Assembly (NCBI GenBank): GCA_030424715.1 | Contig: JAUHWH010000004.1 | Span: 195,059 to 259,058 of the forward strand | DNA: 64,000 nt | Reading direction: 5' to 3' | Origin: Bdellovibrionia bacterium | GTDB lineage: Bacteria; Bdellovibrionota; Bdellovibrionia; Bdellovibrionales; JAGQZY01 | Shown here: in pieces, positions 1 through 8,287 of the stretch | How the letters are laid out: every line of letters starts with the position of its first letter | Numbering within the stretch: the stretch's first letter is position 1 | The notes under the pieces: model-generated | The model's database searches: none | Told to the model about the DNA's origin: nothing | Seen by the model: the letters and a program-made list of their open reading frames with translations, nothing else | Made by a program: the position numbers and the translations under genes

Positions 1-1
1 G

Positions 2-418
2 AGTGAGGGGGCTTACGAAGAAGGCCTCAGTGAAGTGAAAGAACTGATGAAGGCCAAAAAGTATTCTGAGCTCGAGTCTCTTTTGAGCGACAAGGGTCTC
101 AAATGGACGAACACCGGTTTTTTTAGCATCACCAAAGAAAACATTCCCGGGGTGGGAACCAACAAGGAGTTTTTGGACCTTGCGATTGGCCTGAGCCCTG
201 AAAATGAGTATGGGAGCCGCTTAGTGTACCAAGGCGACAGCGCTTATCTTTTGAAATACAAGGGATCAAAGACCGACGGAGCTTTGGCTAAGAATGATCA
301 GATGGATTTCTTCAAACAGCTGATGAAACAGCAAAAAATGAACATGATGATCCAGAGTTGGACAGATTCCTTAAAAGAGAGCGCCTCGATAAAAACCAAC
401 CCCGATCTCTTACGTTAG
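2..418 (+). CDS. PpiD/SurA-like periplasmic foldase, C-terminal fragment
   Basis: The reading frame is open from the left edge of the window and ends at TAG 416-418, so only the last 138 residues are visible and the true start is upstream. A GTG at 35 is only an internal codon. The segment has the look of the C-terminal part of SurA/PpiD-type chaperones: a lysine-rich helical stretch, then a short beta-rich block with AYLLKYKG, then a final amphipathic helix rich in Met and Lys. No catalytic domain is visible. The family assignment rests on this weak resemblance; it could be another periplasmic protein. Confidence 0.45.
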   Translation, partial: SEGAYEEGLSEVKELMKAKKYSELESLLSDKGLKWTNTGFFSITKENIPGVGTNKEFLDLAIGLSPENEYGSRLVYQGDSAYLLKYKGSKTDGALAKNDQMDFFKQLMKQQKMNMMIQSWTDSLKESASIKTNPDLLR

Positions 419-440
419 TAGTATAAGCCTTTTCTCTAAT

Positions 441-478
441 GAGCTTCAGCTCCTCCATCTTGGAGGTTCCTGAGGCTC
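441..478. other. Strong stem-loop after the foldase gene
   Basis: Two nested arms, 441-449 with 470-478 (one G-T pair) and 452-457 with 461-466, close on a 3-nt loop. The hairpin lies 23 bp after the stop codon. No T-run follows directly; the nearest is T6 near 491. It could be a terminator helper or an RNA 3'-end stabiliser. The rest of 419-619 shows no gene. Confidence 0.4.
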
Positions 479-619
479 TTATCGGTGGCATTTTTTGCCA
501 AAAATTTCCAGTGGAATTTAACTCTTGTCTCAGTATGAGTCGCGTATTTTGGCGCTTATTTTTTTTATATTTTTACTCAATAACCCTTAATTTTTAGCAC
601 CAAAGTCCGATAGACTTTT

Positions 620-2473
620 GTGGGGTTACTACAGGTCAGTTTTCTTAGTGCTATCATTTGTTTTGCGGTTTCTGCGCAGGGGCAGTCTTATGTTCCTGGT
701 GAAGTGATCGTAAAGATGAAAAGCCAATCGAGCAAAAGCTCGACTCATAAGTTCATTGGTAAGCTCTCCTTAAATAATAAGATGGCGCTGAAGCGCTCCT
801 GGAAGCGTTTCAAAATGCATCAGTTCAAAATTGGCAAAGATCAAAACGTCGACCAAGTGGTTAACGATCTTTTATTGGATCCTGATGTTGAATACGCCGA
901 GCCTAACTATATATTTAAAAAGCAAAGTGTCGGTATCGAAGGGGAACCAATGAGCTTCTCTGAAGTTGAAGAAGAGCTTTCGAGTATGAACAGTGGTTTT
1001 GCCGCTGGGTTTAACCAAACCGGAGCCGACATCAACGCTGATGAGGCTTGGAATATCATCAGTAATTTGTCGAATAAACCAGTGGTCGCTGTTATCGATT
1101 CTGGAGTGGACTACAGTCACTACGTTTTTGCCGACAGTGGTGCCATTTGGACCAACACCGATGAAATCCCAGGTAACGGTATTGATGATGATGGCAACGG
1201 CTATGTGGATGATGTGCGCGGTTGGAACTTTGTCAATAATTCCAATGATCCCATGGATGACGATAACCATGGAACACACGTTGCCGGAATTGTACTCGGC
1301 ATGACCCAAAATATATTGAAGGCGACATTAGATCCCGCTGTTATCGAGATCATGCCTCTTAAGTTTCTTGATAGTCAGGGAGTGGGTACGACTTCAGATG
1401 CGCTCGAAGCATTAAATTACGCGATCAATAATGGTGCAAATGTTCTCAATAACTCTTGGGGAGGGGGCTCGTACAGCCAGGCTCTCCATGATGTGGTGTC
1501 GCAAGCCTATTCCAATGGAATCACTTTTATCGCGGCGGCCGGAAACTCGGCCAACAATAATGACACGCAACCCACTTATCCGGCGGGTTATTCCGTCCCC
1601 AATGTTATCTCCATTGCTGCCACGAGCAGTTCCGATAATCTAGCGAGCTTTTCAAATTTTGGCGCCTCATCGGTGCATGTCGGCAGTCCCGGTATTTCAA
1701 TTTTAAGCACCTTGCCTAACGATAGTTTCGGTTACTCTTCTGGAACGAGTATGGCAGCTCCCTTCGCATCAGGTCTTGCGGCTCTTTTGATTCGTGAAAA
1801 GGGGAGTATCAATGGCTACCAGGTGAAAGGGGTGCTTTACGACTACTCCCAAGGGGTGTCTGGTCTTAGTGGCAAGGTGGCTAGTCAATCTCGGATCGAC
1901 GCCTTTCAGGCCCTCGACTTTGTACAAAAGAACGATATTGATACCTATCAACCGGATTACACCGGAAGCACTCGAGGACTGGCTAGTGCCGGTGGTGGTG
2001 GCGCTGCTGCAGCGGGTGGTTGTGGTCTTGTTCGTAGCCTCACAAGTGGTGGGCAGGGTGGACCCAAAGGTCCTACAGGAAAAACTCTGTTTTTTTTAGG
2101 CCTTCTGTTTGCGCCCGTTTTGTTGATGAATATTCTACGTATTAGAAAGAAAAAAGAAATTGAATCGCGAAGGCAGTTCCCGCGTTATAAAATGGATTCA
2201 GAGGTTCGAATCAGTGTGGGTGAAAAGCAGCTGGTGGGTCAGATGAGTTCGATCTCGTTGGGTGGAGCTCGTATTGACACTGACGCCCTGTTAGAGAAGG
2301 GCGGAATCGTGACCTTGAATATTGCTAGCCCCGAAGGCGATCAGCAGATCCAAGTCGAGGGCCGAGTGGTCTGGAGCGAAGAGAAGAAAGCCTACGGCGT
2401 GCAGTTCTGTGATGCCCGCGACGAGGCTGTGGCCGCTATTGGCGGCTGGACCCAAAAGCTCAGTAAGACCTAA
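620..2473 (+). CDS. Secreted subtilisin-like (S8) protease with a transmembrane helix and C-terminal PilZ domain
   Basis: A 617-residue protein. A signal peptide (about 1-21) is followed by a short I9-like propeptide beginning YVPGEVIVKM, then a complete subtilase domain. Its catalytic triad is Asp160 (in VIDSGVD), His217 (HGTHVAG) and Ser377 (GTSMAAP), with oxyanion Asn309 (AAGNS). A Gly/Ala-rich linker with one Cys (about 455-470) precedes one hydrophobic helix (about 489-506) flanked by RIRKKK, which predicts a periplasmic protease and a cytoplasmic tail. The tail is a PilZ domain with RxxxR (R518-R522) and, in the second c-di-GMP motif, Ser544 where Asp/Asn is usual (SISLGG, 544-549). The start is GTG with no clear Shine-Dalgarno sequence; a stop lies just upstream in frame (611-613). 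A 6-bp hairpin (602-607/613-618) abuts the start. Protease and PilZ calls are firm; regulation by c-di-GMP is inference. Confidence 0.9.
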   Translation: MGLLQVSFLSAIICFAVSAQGQSYVPGEVIVKMKSQSSKSSTHKFIGKLSLNNKMALKRSWKRFKMHQFKIGKDQNVDQVVNDLLLDPDVEYAEPNYIFKKQSVGIEGEPMSFSEVEEELSSMNSGFAAGFNQTGADINADEAWNIISNLSNKPVVAVIDSGVDYSHYVFADSGAIWTNTDEIPGNGIDDDGNGYVDDVRGWNFVNNSNDPMDDDNHGTHVAGIVLGMTQNILKATLDPAVIEIMPLKFLDSQGVGTTSDALEALNYAINNGANVLNNSWGGGSYSQALHDVVSQAYSNGITFIAAAGNSANNNDTQPTYPAGYSVPNVISIAATSSSDNLASFSNFGASSVHVGSPGISILSTLPNDSFGYSSGTSMAAPFASGLAALLIREKGSINGYQVKGVLYDYSQGVSGLSGKVASQSRIDAFQALDFVQKNDIDTYQPDYTGSTRGLASAGGGGAAAAGGCGLVRSLTSGGQGGPKGPTGKTLFFLGLLFAPVLLMNILRIRKKKEIESRRQFPRYKMDSEVRISVGEKQLVGQMSSISLGGARIDTDALLEKGGIVTLNIASPEGDQQIQVEGRVVWSEEKKAYGVQFCDARDEAVAAIGGWTQKLSKT

Positions 2474-2490
2474 AATTTATTGATCCTATC

Positions 2491-2518
2491 TGGACATTCC
2501 CGTCGGCCGTGGTATTCT
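2491..2518 (+). promoter_or_regulatory. Candidate sigma70-type promoter for the YceI-like gene
   Basis: TGGACA at 2491-2496 and TATTCT at 2513-2518, spaced 16 bp, sit about 25 bp before the ATG at 2543 in the short gap after the protease gene. Matches to consensus are partial. Confidence 0.35.
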
Positions 2519-2542
2519 GCGCCCTCTAGCCGGAGGGTTACC

Positions 2543-3130
2543 ATGAATTATCTCATTGCTCTTGTTTGTCTATTTACATTCAATATGGCCCATGCCCAGC
2601 CCAGCTGCTCTTACACCTTCGATGTCGATAGCGCAAAAGTCGAAGGCACCGGTTTTAAATATACGGAGAAGGTGGGCGTGAAGGGACTCTTCCCGGGTTT
2701 CAAACTGAGCAAAAATGAAAAGGCGCCTTCGGTACAAAAACTGTTAGAAGGCCTGGTTGTGACTGTTGACCTAGTGACCTTGGATTCTGGAAATGCTTTG
2801 CGCGATAAGAATATGCGGGAGACCTTGTTCTCTGGAATCGTGGGAGACTCCGTGGCCACGGTAGAGGTCTTGTCCGTCACTGCTGATTCCATCGAGACCA
2901 CTTTGAAAATCAATGAAAAGAGTGAAAAAGTCATTTTTAATTATCTAATTAAGAACAACGTAGTCGTTGCAAAAGGCCAGTTCGATGCCGTGAAGTTTGC
3001 TTTGGGTGATCAAATCGCGGCTTTGAAAAAACGCTGTGGCTCTTTACACACCGGATCCGATGGCAAGAGCGTCACCTGGACCGACTTTGACCTCATTGTA
3101 ACGGCTCCCCTCAAAAAGGTTTGTCAGTAG
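2543..3130 (+). CDS. YceI-like secreted lipid-binding protein
   Basis: 195 residues from ATG 2543, which has GGAGG at 2532-2536; an upstream in-frame extension to 2480 lacks signal-peptide character. The first 19 residues form a signal peptide ending AHAQ. The mature protein begins YTFDVDSAKVEGTGFKYTEK and contains LDSGNALRDKNMRETLF, the pattern typical of the YceI beta-barrel family, which binds polyisoprenoid or other amphiphilic ligands in the periplasm. A second family member lies at 17417-17995. The position before a MATE exporter and the carotenoid operon may point to an isoprenoid-like ligand, but that is inference. Confidence 0.75.
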   Translation: MNYLIALVCLFTFNMAHAQPSCSYTFDVDSAKVEGTGFKYTEKVGVKGLFPGFKLSKNEKAPSVQKLLEGLVVTVDLVTLDSGNALRDKNMRETLFSGIVGDSVATVEVLSVTADSIETTLKINEKSEKVIFNYLIKNNVVVAKGQFDAVKFALGDQIAALKKRCGSLHTGSDGKSVTWTDFDLIVTAPLKKVCQ

Positions 3131-3223
3131 AGCCCTGATGATTTTTTTTTATTTGTAGAAAATAGCAAAGCGACTTCTTCTTAAAATCGAGATTGGGGCG
3201 CTGTTTGTCGTTGAGTTTCTGAG

Positions 3224-4597
3224 GTGTTTCTTTTGTTTCCAGAAAAAATGAGATTAACAATGATGCAGGTTTGGACCATCTCTTGGCCATTGATTGTTGC
3301 CAATAGTTTTTGGAATCTGCAAGTCACTATTGACCGGATGTTTTTAGGCTCCTACTCGACGGACACCCTTGGAGCGGCAATAGCTGCGGTGGGAATGTTT
3401 TGGGCCCCCATGGCTTTGGTTCAACAAACCGCGGCCTATGTCACCACTTTTGTGGCTCAGTATCTGGGCGCTAAAAAACCACAATGGATCGGGCCCAGTG
3501 TTTGGCAATCCATCTACGTGAGCCTTGCCGGAGGCCTCCTCTTTCTGGCCCTTGTCCCTTTGGCACCTCTATTATTTTCTTTGATGGGTCATTCCGCTGC
3601 TATGCAAGAGTTGGAGGTGCATTATTTTCAAGCCTTAGCCTTCTCGGCTTTACCAACAGCACTTGTCGCTGCATGCAGCGGTTTTTTTACAGGTATTGGC
3701 AAGAGTAAGGCGATCATATTGATCAATGGTTTTGGATTGGTTTGTAACGTCTTTTTTGACTGGGTTTTGATTTTTGGTCGTTGGGATATTCCGAGCATGG
3801 GAATCTTCGGGGCCGGCGTCGCCACGGCGTTGGCCAACGTCTGCGCGGCTTTGTTGGGGTTCTATTTGGTGTTCACTGGTCCCAACGCCAAAGCTTTTCA
3901 AACACGGCAAGGCTGGCGCTTCAATTTTGATTTGATGTCACGGTTTCTTAGATTTGGAGTGCCTAGTGGTTTACAGTGGGCCTTAGAGGGATTGGCCTTT
4001 ACTGCTTTTCTTACTTTCATTGGGCGTTTACCCAATGGTGATGCCGCTTTAGCCTCGAGCAGTATCACTGTCACGATTATGATGTTAGCGATTTTACCTG
4101 TTTTAGGAGTCGCCCAGGGGGTGTCTGCCTTGGTCGGGCAATGCCTGGGTAACAACAAGCCATCGCAAGCCGTACGAGTCACTTGGCTGGGCGTCGGCAT
4201 GGCTCTTGTTTACATCGTGGCGATGGCGGTTAGTTTTGTTTTCTCTCCCAGTTTTTATGTTGATCTATTTGCCGGAGGAGGGTCGTCAGATCTATGGTCT
4301 GAAGTTGAGCAGATCACCCCATTTCTCCTGTTGTTCGTCGCCTCGTTTGTTGTTTTCGATTCGTTAAACCTCATTTTCTCTTTCACTCTGAAAGGCGCTG
4401 GAGACACCCGATTTGTGAGTATCGTGGCGCTGTTGCTGCCGTGGCCATTAATGGTGTTACCGACCTGGTGGGTGAGTGATTGGGAGCAGGGGGTTTATTG
4501 GGCCTGGTTCTTTGCCAGCCTTTTTATTTGCGTGCAAGGCGTGGTCTTTCTCTTGCGATTTCTCCAGGGACGCTGGAAGTCCATGCGAGTTATTTGA
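3224..4597 (+). CDS. MATE family multidrug/metabolite exporter
   Basis: 457 residues with about twelve hydrophobic segments arranged as two similar halves, as in MATE (NorM/DinF-type) cation-coupled exporters of the inner membrane. The opening WTISWPLIVANSFWNLQVTI and the second-half start FLRFGVPSGLQWALEG are typical of the family, as is the late segment FTLKGAGDTRF. The start may be GTG 3224 or ATG 3248 (MRLTMMQ); neither has a strong ribosome site. The substrate cannot be read from sequence. It stands alone, with 93 bp before it and 254 bp after it. Confidence 0.88.
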   Translation: MFLLFPEKMRLTMMQVWTISWPLIVANSFWNLQVTIDRMFLGSYSTDTLGAAIAAVGMFWAPMALVQQTAAYVTTFVAQYLGAKKPQWIGPSVWQSIYVSLAGGLLFLALVPLAPLLFSLMGHSAAMQELEVHYFQALAFSALPTALVAACSGFFTGIGKSKAIILINGFGLVCNVFFDWVLIFGRWDIPSMGIFGAGVATALANVCAALLGFYLVFTGPNAKAFQTRQGWRFNFDLMSRFLRFGVPSGLQWALEGLAFTAFLTFIGRLPNGDAALASSSITVTIMMLAILPVLGVAQGVSALVGQCLGNNKPSQAVRVTWLGVGMALVYIVAMAVSFVFSPSFYVDLFAGGGSSDLWSEVEQITPFLLLFVASFVVFDSLNLIFSFTLKGAGDTRFVSIVALLLPWPLMVLPTWWVSDWEQGVYWAWFFASLFICVQGVVFLLRFLQGRWKSMRVI

Positions 4598-4775
4598 TTT
4601 CTGGAGCTAGCAACAGGCTTTTCTGCCGTGCTGAATTTCTTTGGTTTTTCGTGCTCGTTTTTTATTGGAGGCTGTCTTTTTGGGCATCACCGAAAAGACC
4701 CAGGAATCAGGGGCTTAGAGTGGGGGAGGGCTCGTTTATCAGGGCTTAGCTCTAGAGTCTCCATGCCACCAGATA

Positions 4776-4796
4776 AATCCACTGCGTCTACCAATT
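4776..4796 (-). repeat. tRNA-Leu-like fragment in the gap before the carotenoid operon
   Basis: Twenty of 21 bases match 21246-21266, inside the tRNA-Leu(CAA) gene of this window, in the same orientation. The matching part covers the D-loop through the 5' anticodon stem. The flanks do not fold as a tRNA. The remainder of the gap 4598-4851 holds nothing else I can call. Confidence 0.5.
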
Positions 4797-4851
4797 TGGG
4801 TCGATCTCACCTTATATTCAGGCTCAGAAAATTGTGGGGCGATAAGTTTAA

Positions 4852-5892
4852 ATGCAGGACAACGATCAGATTCAATTCAATCCTTTTTTACAGGTGATGA
4901 ACCAGCAAATTTTGGACACAGTCCGTGCCCACGGCCATGGGCAGTTGCGAGAAATGGTTTTGACCCATTTTAACTGTTCCGGAAAGCAACTGCGCCCGAA
5001 AATGATCTCTGCCCTCGGCCAACTTTTAAAAGTGCAAGAGGAGCATTTGGTCTGTTGGGCGGCTTGTTGTGAGATCTTGCACAACGCCACCTTGATTCAC
5101 GATGATTTACAGGACGGCGATTTGTATCGACGGGGGGAGCCCACGATTTGGTCTCGCTATGGTCAGTCTGAAGCAATCAATGTGGGGGACTTTTTACTAC
5201 TGCTGGCTCCTCGCCCAATTTTAGAGAGCTCTTTGGATGACGATGTGGTTCGTGAGTTGTTGAACCTCTATTCGTTGATGTCGGCTCAAATTGTGAACGG
5301 GCAAAATTTGGAATTTGAATTGAATCAGTTAAGTGATCTTGATTCTTTGGAGAGCACTTATCTTTCTTGTATCGCTCAAAAGACTTCGGCTTTGTTTGCC
5401 GGTGTTGCGACAGGGGTGGCGTATCTGGCAAGACTCGGTGCTGAAGAGCGAGAGCAAGTGCGCCAATTGTTTGAAAAGATCGGCCATGTTTTTCAAATCC
5501 AGGATGATATCCTTGATCTTTGGGGCGACAAGCAGCGCCATGAAATGGGTTGCGACATCAAAGAGGGCAAGGTCAGCTTTTTGATTGTAAAGCACCTGCT
5601 TCGACACCCGGTTGATCGATCATTGTTTCGGTCGGTATTGCTGAAGCCCAGAGACCAGACTTCTATCGACGAGGTGGAGTCTCTCAAAGCTTTGATGTTC
5701 GAGCGGGGCACCCTCGACGAAGCCCTGATTGCCATGAACAGCATGATTTTAAACCTGCAACAGTCGCCGGTTCTGGATCGAGCTGAAGGTTTAGCAGCTT
5801 ATGTCCGTGACTTACTAACTGACATCTTGCGGCCTATTGAGCATCTGTCTTTGCAGCCGAAAGAAGCCTCTCAGGAACGTGTGACTTTGTGA
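4852..5892 (+). CDS. crtE: Polyprenyl (probably geranylgeranyl) diphosphate synthase
   Basis: 346 residues of the trans-isoprenyl diphosphate synthase family. The first aspartate-rich motif is DDLQD (84-88) in LIHDDLQDGDLYRRG, the second DDILD (218-222) in QIQDDILDLWGD; both bind the Mg-diphosphate of the substrates. It heads an eight-gene carotenoid operon and should supply the C20 precursor to CrtB. The gene symbol rests on this context, since chain length cannot be read with certainty. The next gene overlaps by 4 bp (GTGA). A second possible start, ATG 4897, would remove 15 residues. Confidence 0.85.
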   Translation: MQDNDQIQFNPFLQVMNQQILDTVRAHGHGQLREMVLTHFNCSGKQLRPKMISALGQLLKVQEEHLVCWAACCEILHNATLIHDDLQDGDLYRRGEPTIWSRYGQSEAINVGDFLLLLAPRPILESSLDDDVVRELLNLYSLMSAQIVNGQNLEFELNQLSDLDSLESTYLSCIAQKTSALFAGVATGVAYLARLGAEEREQVRQLFEKIGHVFQIQDDILDLWGDKQRHEMGCDIKEGKVSFLIVKHLLRHPVDRSLFRSVLLKPRDQTSIDEVESLKALMFERGTLDEALIAMNSMILNLQQSPVLDRAEGLAAYVRDLLTDILRPIEHLSLQPKEASQERVTL

Positions 5893-6779
5893 CGGGTTCC
5901 ATGAAAGCTCTTGAATTTCAATCGGTTTGCAAAAGCTTTGGTTCCGTCGAGGCCATTAAAGAATTGAATTTTTCTATCGAAAAAGGCGAGTGTGTTGCTC
6001 TCCTCGGGAGTAACGGTGCCGGTAAATCCACTTTCATTAATTTAGCCGCAGGAATCCGCCGTCCCGATCGGGGGAAGATTTCCATTTACGGCTCCAGTCC
6101 TGGGTCCCTAGAAAGCAAGCAGCATATGCGTATTCTCACCCAAGAGTTGAGCTTTCCCTCTCAGCTCAAAGTGAAAGAGGTTCTTGCCTTGGTTGCCGGT
6201 CACTACAATTCTTTTGATTTCTCCCGTTTTGTTGCCAGTTTGGATATCGAACATCTCCTTTCGCGAAATATTCAAGGATTAAGTGGTGGAGAAAAGAAGC
6301 GGGTCGGTATCATATGCACTCTCATCGGAAGCCCCGAGCTGATTCTCCTAGATGAGCCCACTTCGAATATTGATTTGCGAGGCCGGCACCTGGTTTATGA
6401 AACCCTCAAAGAGTTTTTAAAGGAAAAAAAACGTTCTCTGATCTTCTCCTCCCATCAGATGCAAGAGGTGGAGTTTCTAGCCGACAAAATCTTTATTCTT
6501 AAAAGGGGAGAGATTGCGACTAGCGGAACCACAGCCGAGGTCAAAAGTCGGTTTGGCCTTAAAAAAGTCAGCTACCGGTCGCAACGCAGCGATATCTCTA
6601 TTGCTGCGGCGAAAAAGAAAATAGCTGAGGGTGATCGTTTTTCTCTTCTGGGACGTAATAGTGATGAGATGTTAAAAGAATTGCTAGCAAAAGACTCTGG
6701 TGTTTTTGATGTGACCATTGCTGAGCCATCGTTGGACGAAATTTTTATGAAAATCTGGGACGAGGGTGAGGGACAATGA
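5889..6779 (+). CDS. ABC transporter ATP-binding protein in carotenoid operon
   Basis: 296 residues with a full nucleotide-binding domain: Walker A GSNGAGKST near residue 40, signature LSGGEKKR near 131, Walker B LILLDEPTS near 150 and an H-loop SSHQ. The C-terminal third is the variable extension of ABC-2 (drug or natamycin-type) exporters. GTG 5889 overlaps the previous stop; ATG 5901 is an alternative. It pairs with the membrane protein starting at 6776, whose ATG overlaps its stop. Location between prenyl synthase and carotenoid genes suggests export or membrane placement of a carotenoid or precursor; that is inference. Confidence 0.85.
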   Translation: MTGSMKALEFQSVCKSFGSVEAIKELNFSIEKGECVALLGSNGAGKSTFINLAAGIRRPDRGKISIYGSSPGSLESKQHMRILTQELSFPSQLKVKEVLALVAGHYNSFDFSRFVASLDIEHLLSRNIQGLSGGEKKRVGIICTLIGSPELILLDEPTSNIDLRGRHLVYETLKEFLKEKKRSLIFSSHQMQEVEFLADKIFILKRGEIATSGTTAEVKSRFGLKKVSYRSQRSDISIAAAKKKIAEGDRFSLLGRNSDEMLKELLAKDSGVFDVTIAEPSLDEIFMKIWDEGEGQ

Positions 6780-7510
6780 GCTTGGTTTTTCTACACGCCC
6801 GCTGGATGATTCTTGAGCTGTTGCGCCAACCCAGCTATGTTGTTTCTACGGTGTCTTTTCCGGCCCTGTTTTATGTCATCTTCGCATTGCCAGAGTCTAA
6901 AGATGTCGCGTCTTCGAACTTGCTGATGGCCTCTTTCAGTTGTTTTGCCGTTTTTGGAGTGATCTTTTTGCAGTTTGGGGTTGGAATCGCCCAGGAGAGA
7001 ACTCGCACTTGGTATCACTATTTGCGCACTTTGCCCGTCGCCGGCGGGCACCTCATGGCGGCTCGCTTCTTGTCGGCGTTGTTTTTCTCCGTACTAGCGG
7101 CATTGAAGATTGTTATTTTGGCACTGATTTTTACAGAGGTGGAGTTGAGCGCCTTCGACTGGGTTCGTTTTTGTTTTTTTCTATTGATGGGGGGGCTATT
7201 GTTTTGTCCCATGGGCTTGTGCCTTGGGTATTGGGCCAGTGAAAAATCCTCTTTGCCATTGGGGAACTTGATCTATCTCCCCTTGTCCTTTGCTGGAGGA
7301 CTTTGGAAGCCGCCAGCCGCTTTACCCTCTTTGCTGAAGGATGTGTCGGACTATCTGCCCACCCGTCACTACGGAGAAGTCATTTGGTCGGTTGTCGATG
7401 GCAAGCCGGTGCCGCTGCAGAGTGTTTACTTTTTGTTAGCCTTCGGCCTTCTCTTTGCTTTGGTGGCCTTTATGGGGTCTTTGCGGGACTACCGAGCGAG
7501 GTTTGTGTAA
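6776..7510 (+). CDS. ABC-2 type transporter permease
   Basis: 244 residues with about six hydrophobic segments and the ABC-2 pattern of an early cytoplasmic loop (GIAQERTRTWYHYLRTLPV), followed by helices and a late PLSFAGGLWKPPAALP motif seen before the last helices of such permeases. It forms the membrane half of the exporter with the ATPase encoded just upstream (4-bp ATGA overlap). The stop TAA (7508-7510) directly abuts the next ATG, so translation of the whole set is probably coupled. The substrate is unknown. Confidence 0.82.
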   Translation: MSLVFLHARWMILELLRQPSYVVSTVSFPALFYVIFALPESKDVASSNLLMASFSCFAVFGVIFLQFGVGIAQERTRTWYHYLRTLPVAGGHLMAARFLSALFFSVLAALKIVILALIFTEVELSAFDWVRFCFFLLMGGLLFCPMGLCLGYWASEKSSLPLGNLIYLPLSFAGGLWKPPAALPSLLKDVSDYLPTRHYGEVIWSVVDGKPVPLQSVYFLLAFGLLFALVAFMGSLRDYRARFV

Positions 7511-8287
7511 ATGACTTTGAGTCACTTTGAACAAATGGAATCTTATATTCCCATCGACCTCTTGTCTTGGCAGGGGCTATTGGCAGCCAATGCTGTCATC
7601 CTTGTTTTTATAGTGGCACGCTACTTTATGTTTGTCGGTATGTTCTATTTTTCATTTTGGAAGCAAAGATTTCTTGCTACCCGTTTGGATTATCTTCACG
7701 ACCAAAAAACACGGAAAGATCAAGTATGGGTTGAGATCCGCTGGTCGCTGATATCAAGTTTCATCTTTGGTTTTTCCGGGTATCTCATTGGTGTCCTGTG
7801 GCAGTTGGGGTGGACCCAGCTTTATTTGCCCTATGACCAATACACCCTTTTCTATTTGCCGTTAAGTTTTGTGATCTTCAGCCTTGTGCATGAAGTCTAT
7901 TTCTATTTCACCCATGTTTGGATGCACCATCCCCGTGTTTATCGTAAAATTCATGCCGTTCACCATTTCTCGGTCAAGACCAGCCCCTGGGCCTCCTTTT
8001 CTTTTCATCCTGGTGAGACCCTGGTGCACGCCCTGTTTCTACCGGTCATGGTTTGTTTGGTTCCGATTCATCCTGTGGTTTTAATTGCCTATTTAACTTT
8101 TATGACATTGACCGCGATATCGAATCACCTTGGTGTCGAACTGATTCCGTCGCGGGTTTTTCAAAAATACTTTATATCGGGCACACACCACTCGATTCAC
8201 CACAGTCAATTTAACTATAACTACGGTTTGTACTATCGGTTCTTGGATCAGTGGATGAAGACAGAGAAAATGGAGAAGCATTTATGA
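7511..8287 (+). CDS. Fatty-acid hydroxylase / sterol desaturase superfamily membrane protein
   Basis: 258 residues with four or more hydrophobic segments and the histidine clusters of the di-iron FAH superfamily: HEVYFYFTHVWMHH, HAVHHFS with SFHP, and GTHHSIHHSQFNYNYG. The family uses O2 to hydroxylate or desaturate membrane lipids; CrtZ-type beta-carotene hydroxylases are distant relatives. Within this operon it is a candidate second carotenoid-modifying oxygenase beside CrtZ, acting in the inner membrane. It could equally act on lipids. The stop overlaps the crtI ATG (ATGA). Confidence 0.8.
   Translation: MTLSHFEQMESYIPIDLLSWQGLLAANAVILVFIVARYFMFVGMFYFSFWKQRFLATRLDYLHDQKTRKDQVWVEIRWSLISSFIFGFSGYLIGVLWQLGWTQLYLPYDQYTLFYLPLSFVIFSLVHEVYFYFTHVWMHHPRVYRKIHAVHHFSVKTSPWASFSFHPGETLVHALFLPVMVCLVPIHPVVLIAYLTFMTLTAISNHLGVELIPSRVFQKYFISGTHHSIHHSQFNYNYGLYYRFLDQWMKTEKMEKHL

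Noticed and set aside
872..1309. 145-residue - strand frame inside the protease gene
   Set aside because: Composition is a mirror of the sense gene, which has a full catalytic triad.
5177..5431. Overlapping - strand frames within the carotenoid operon
   Set aside because: All are shadows of genes with clear active-site motifs on the + strand.
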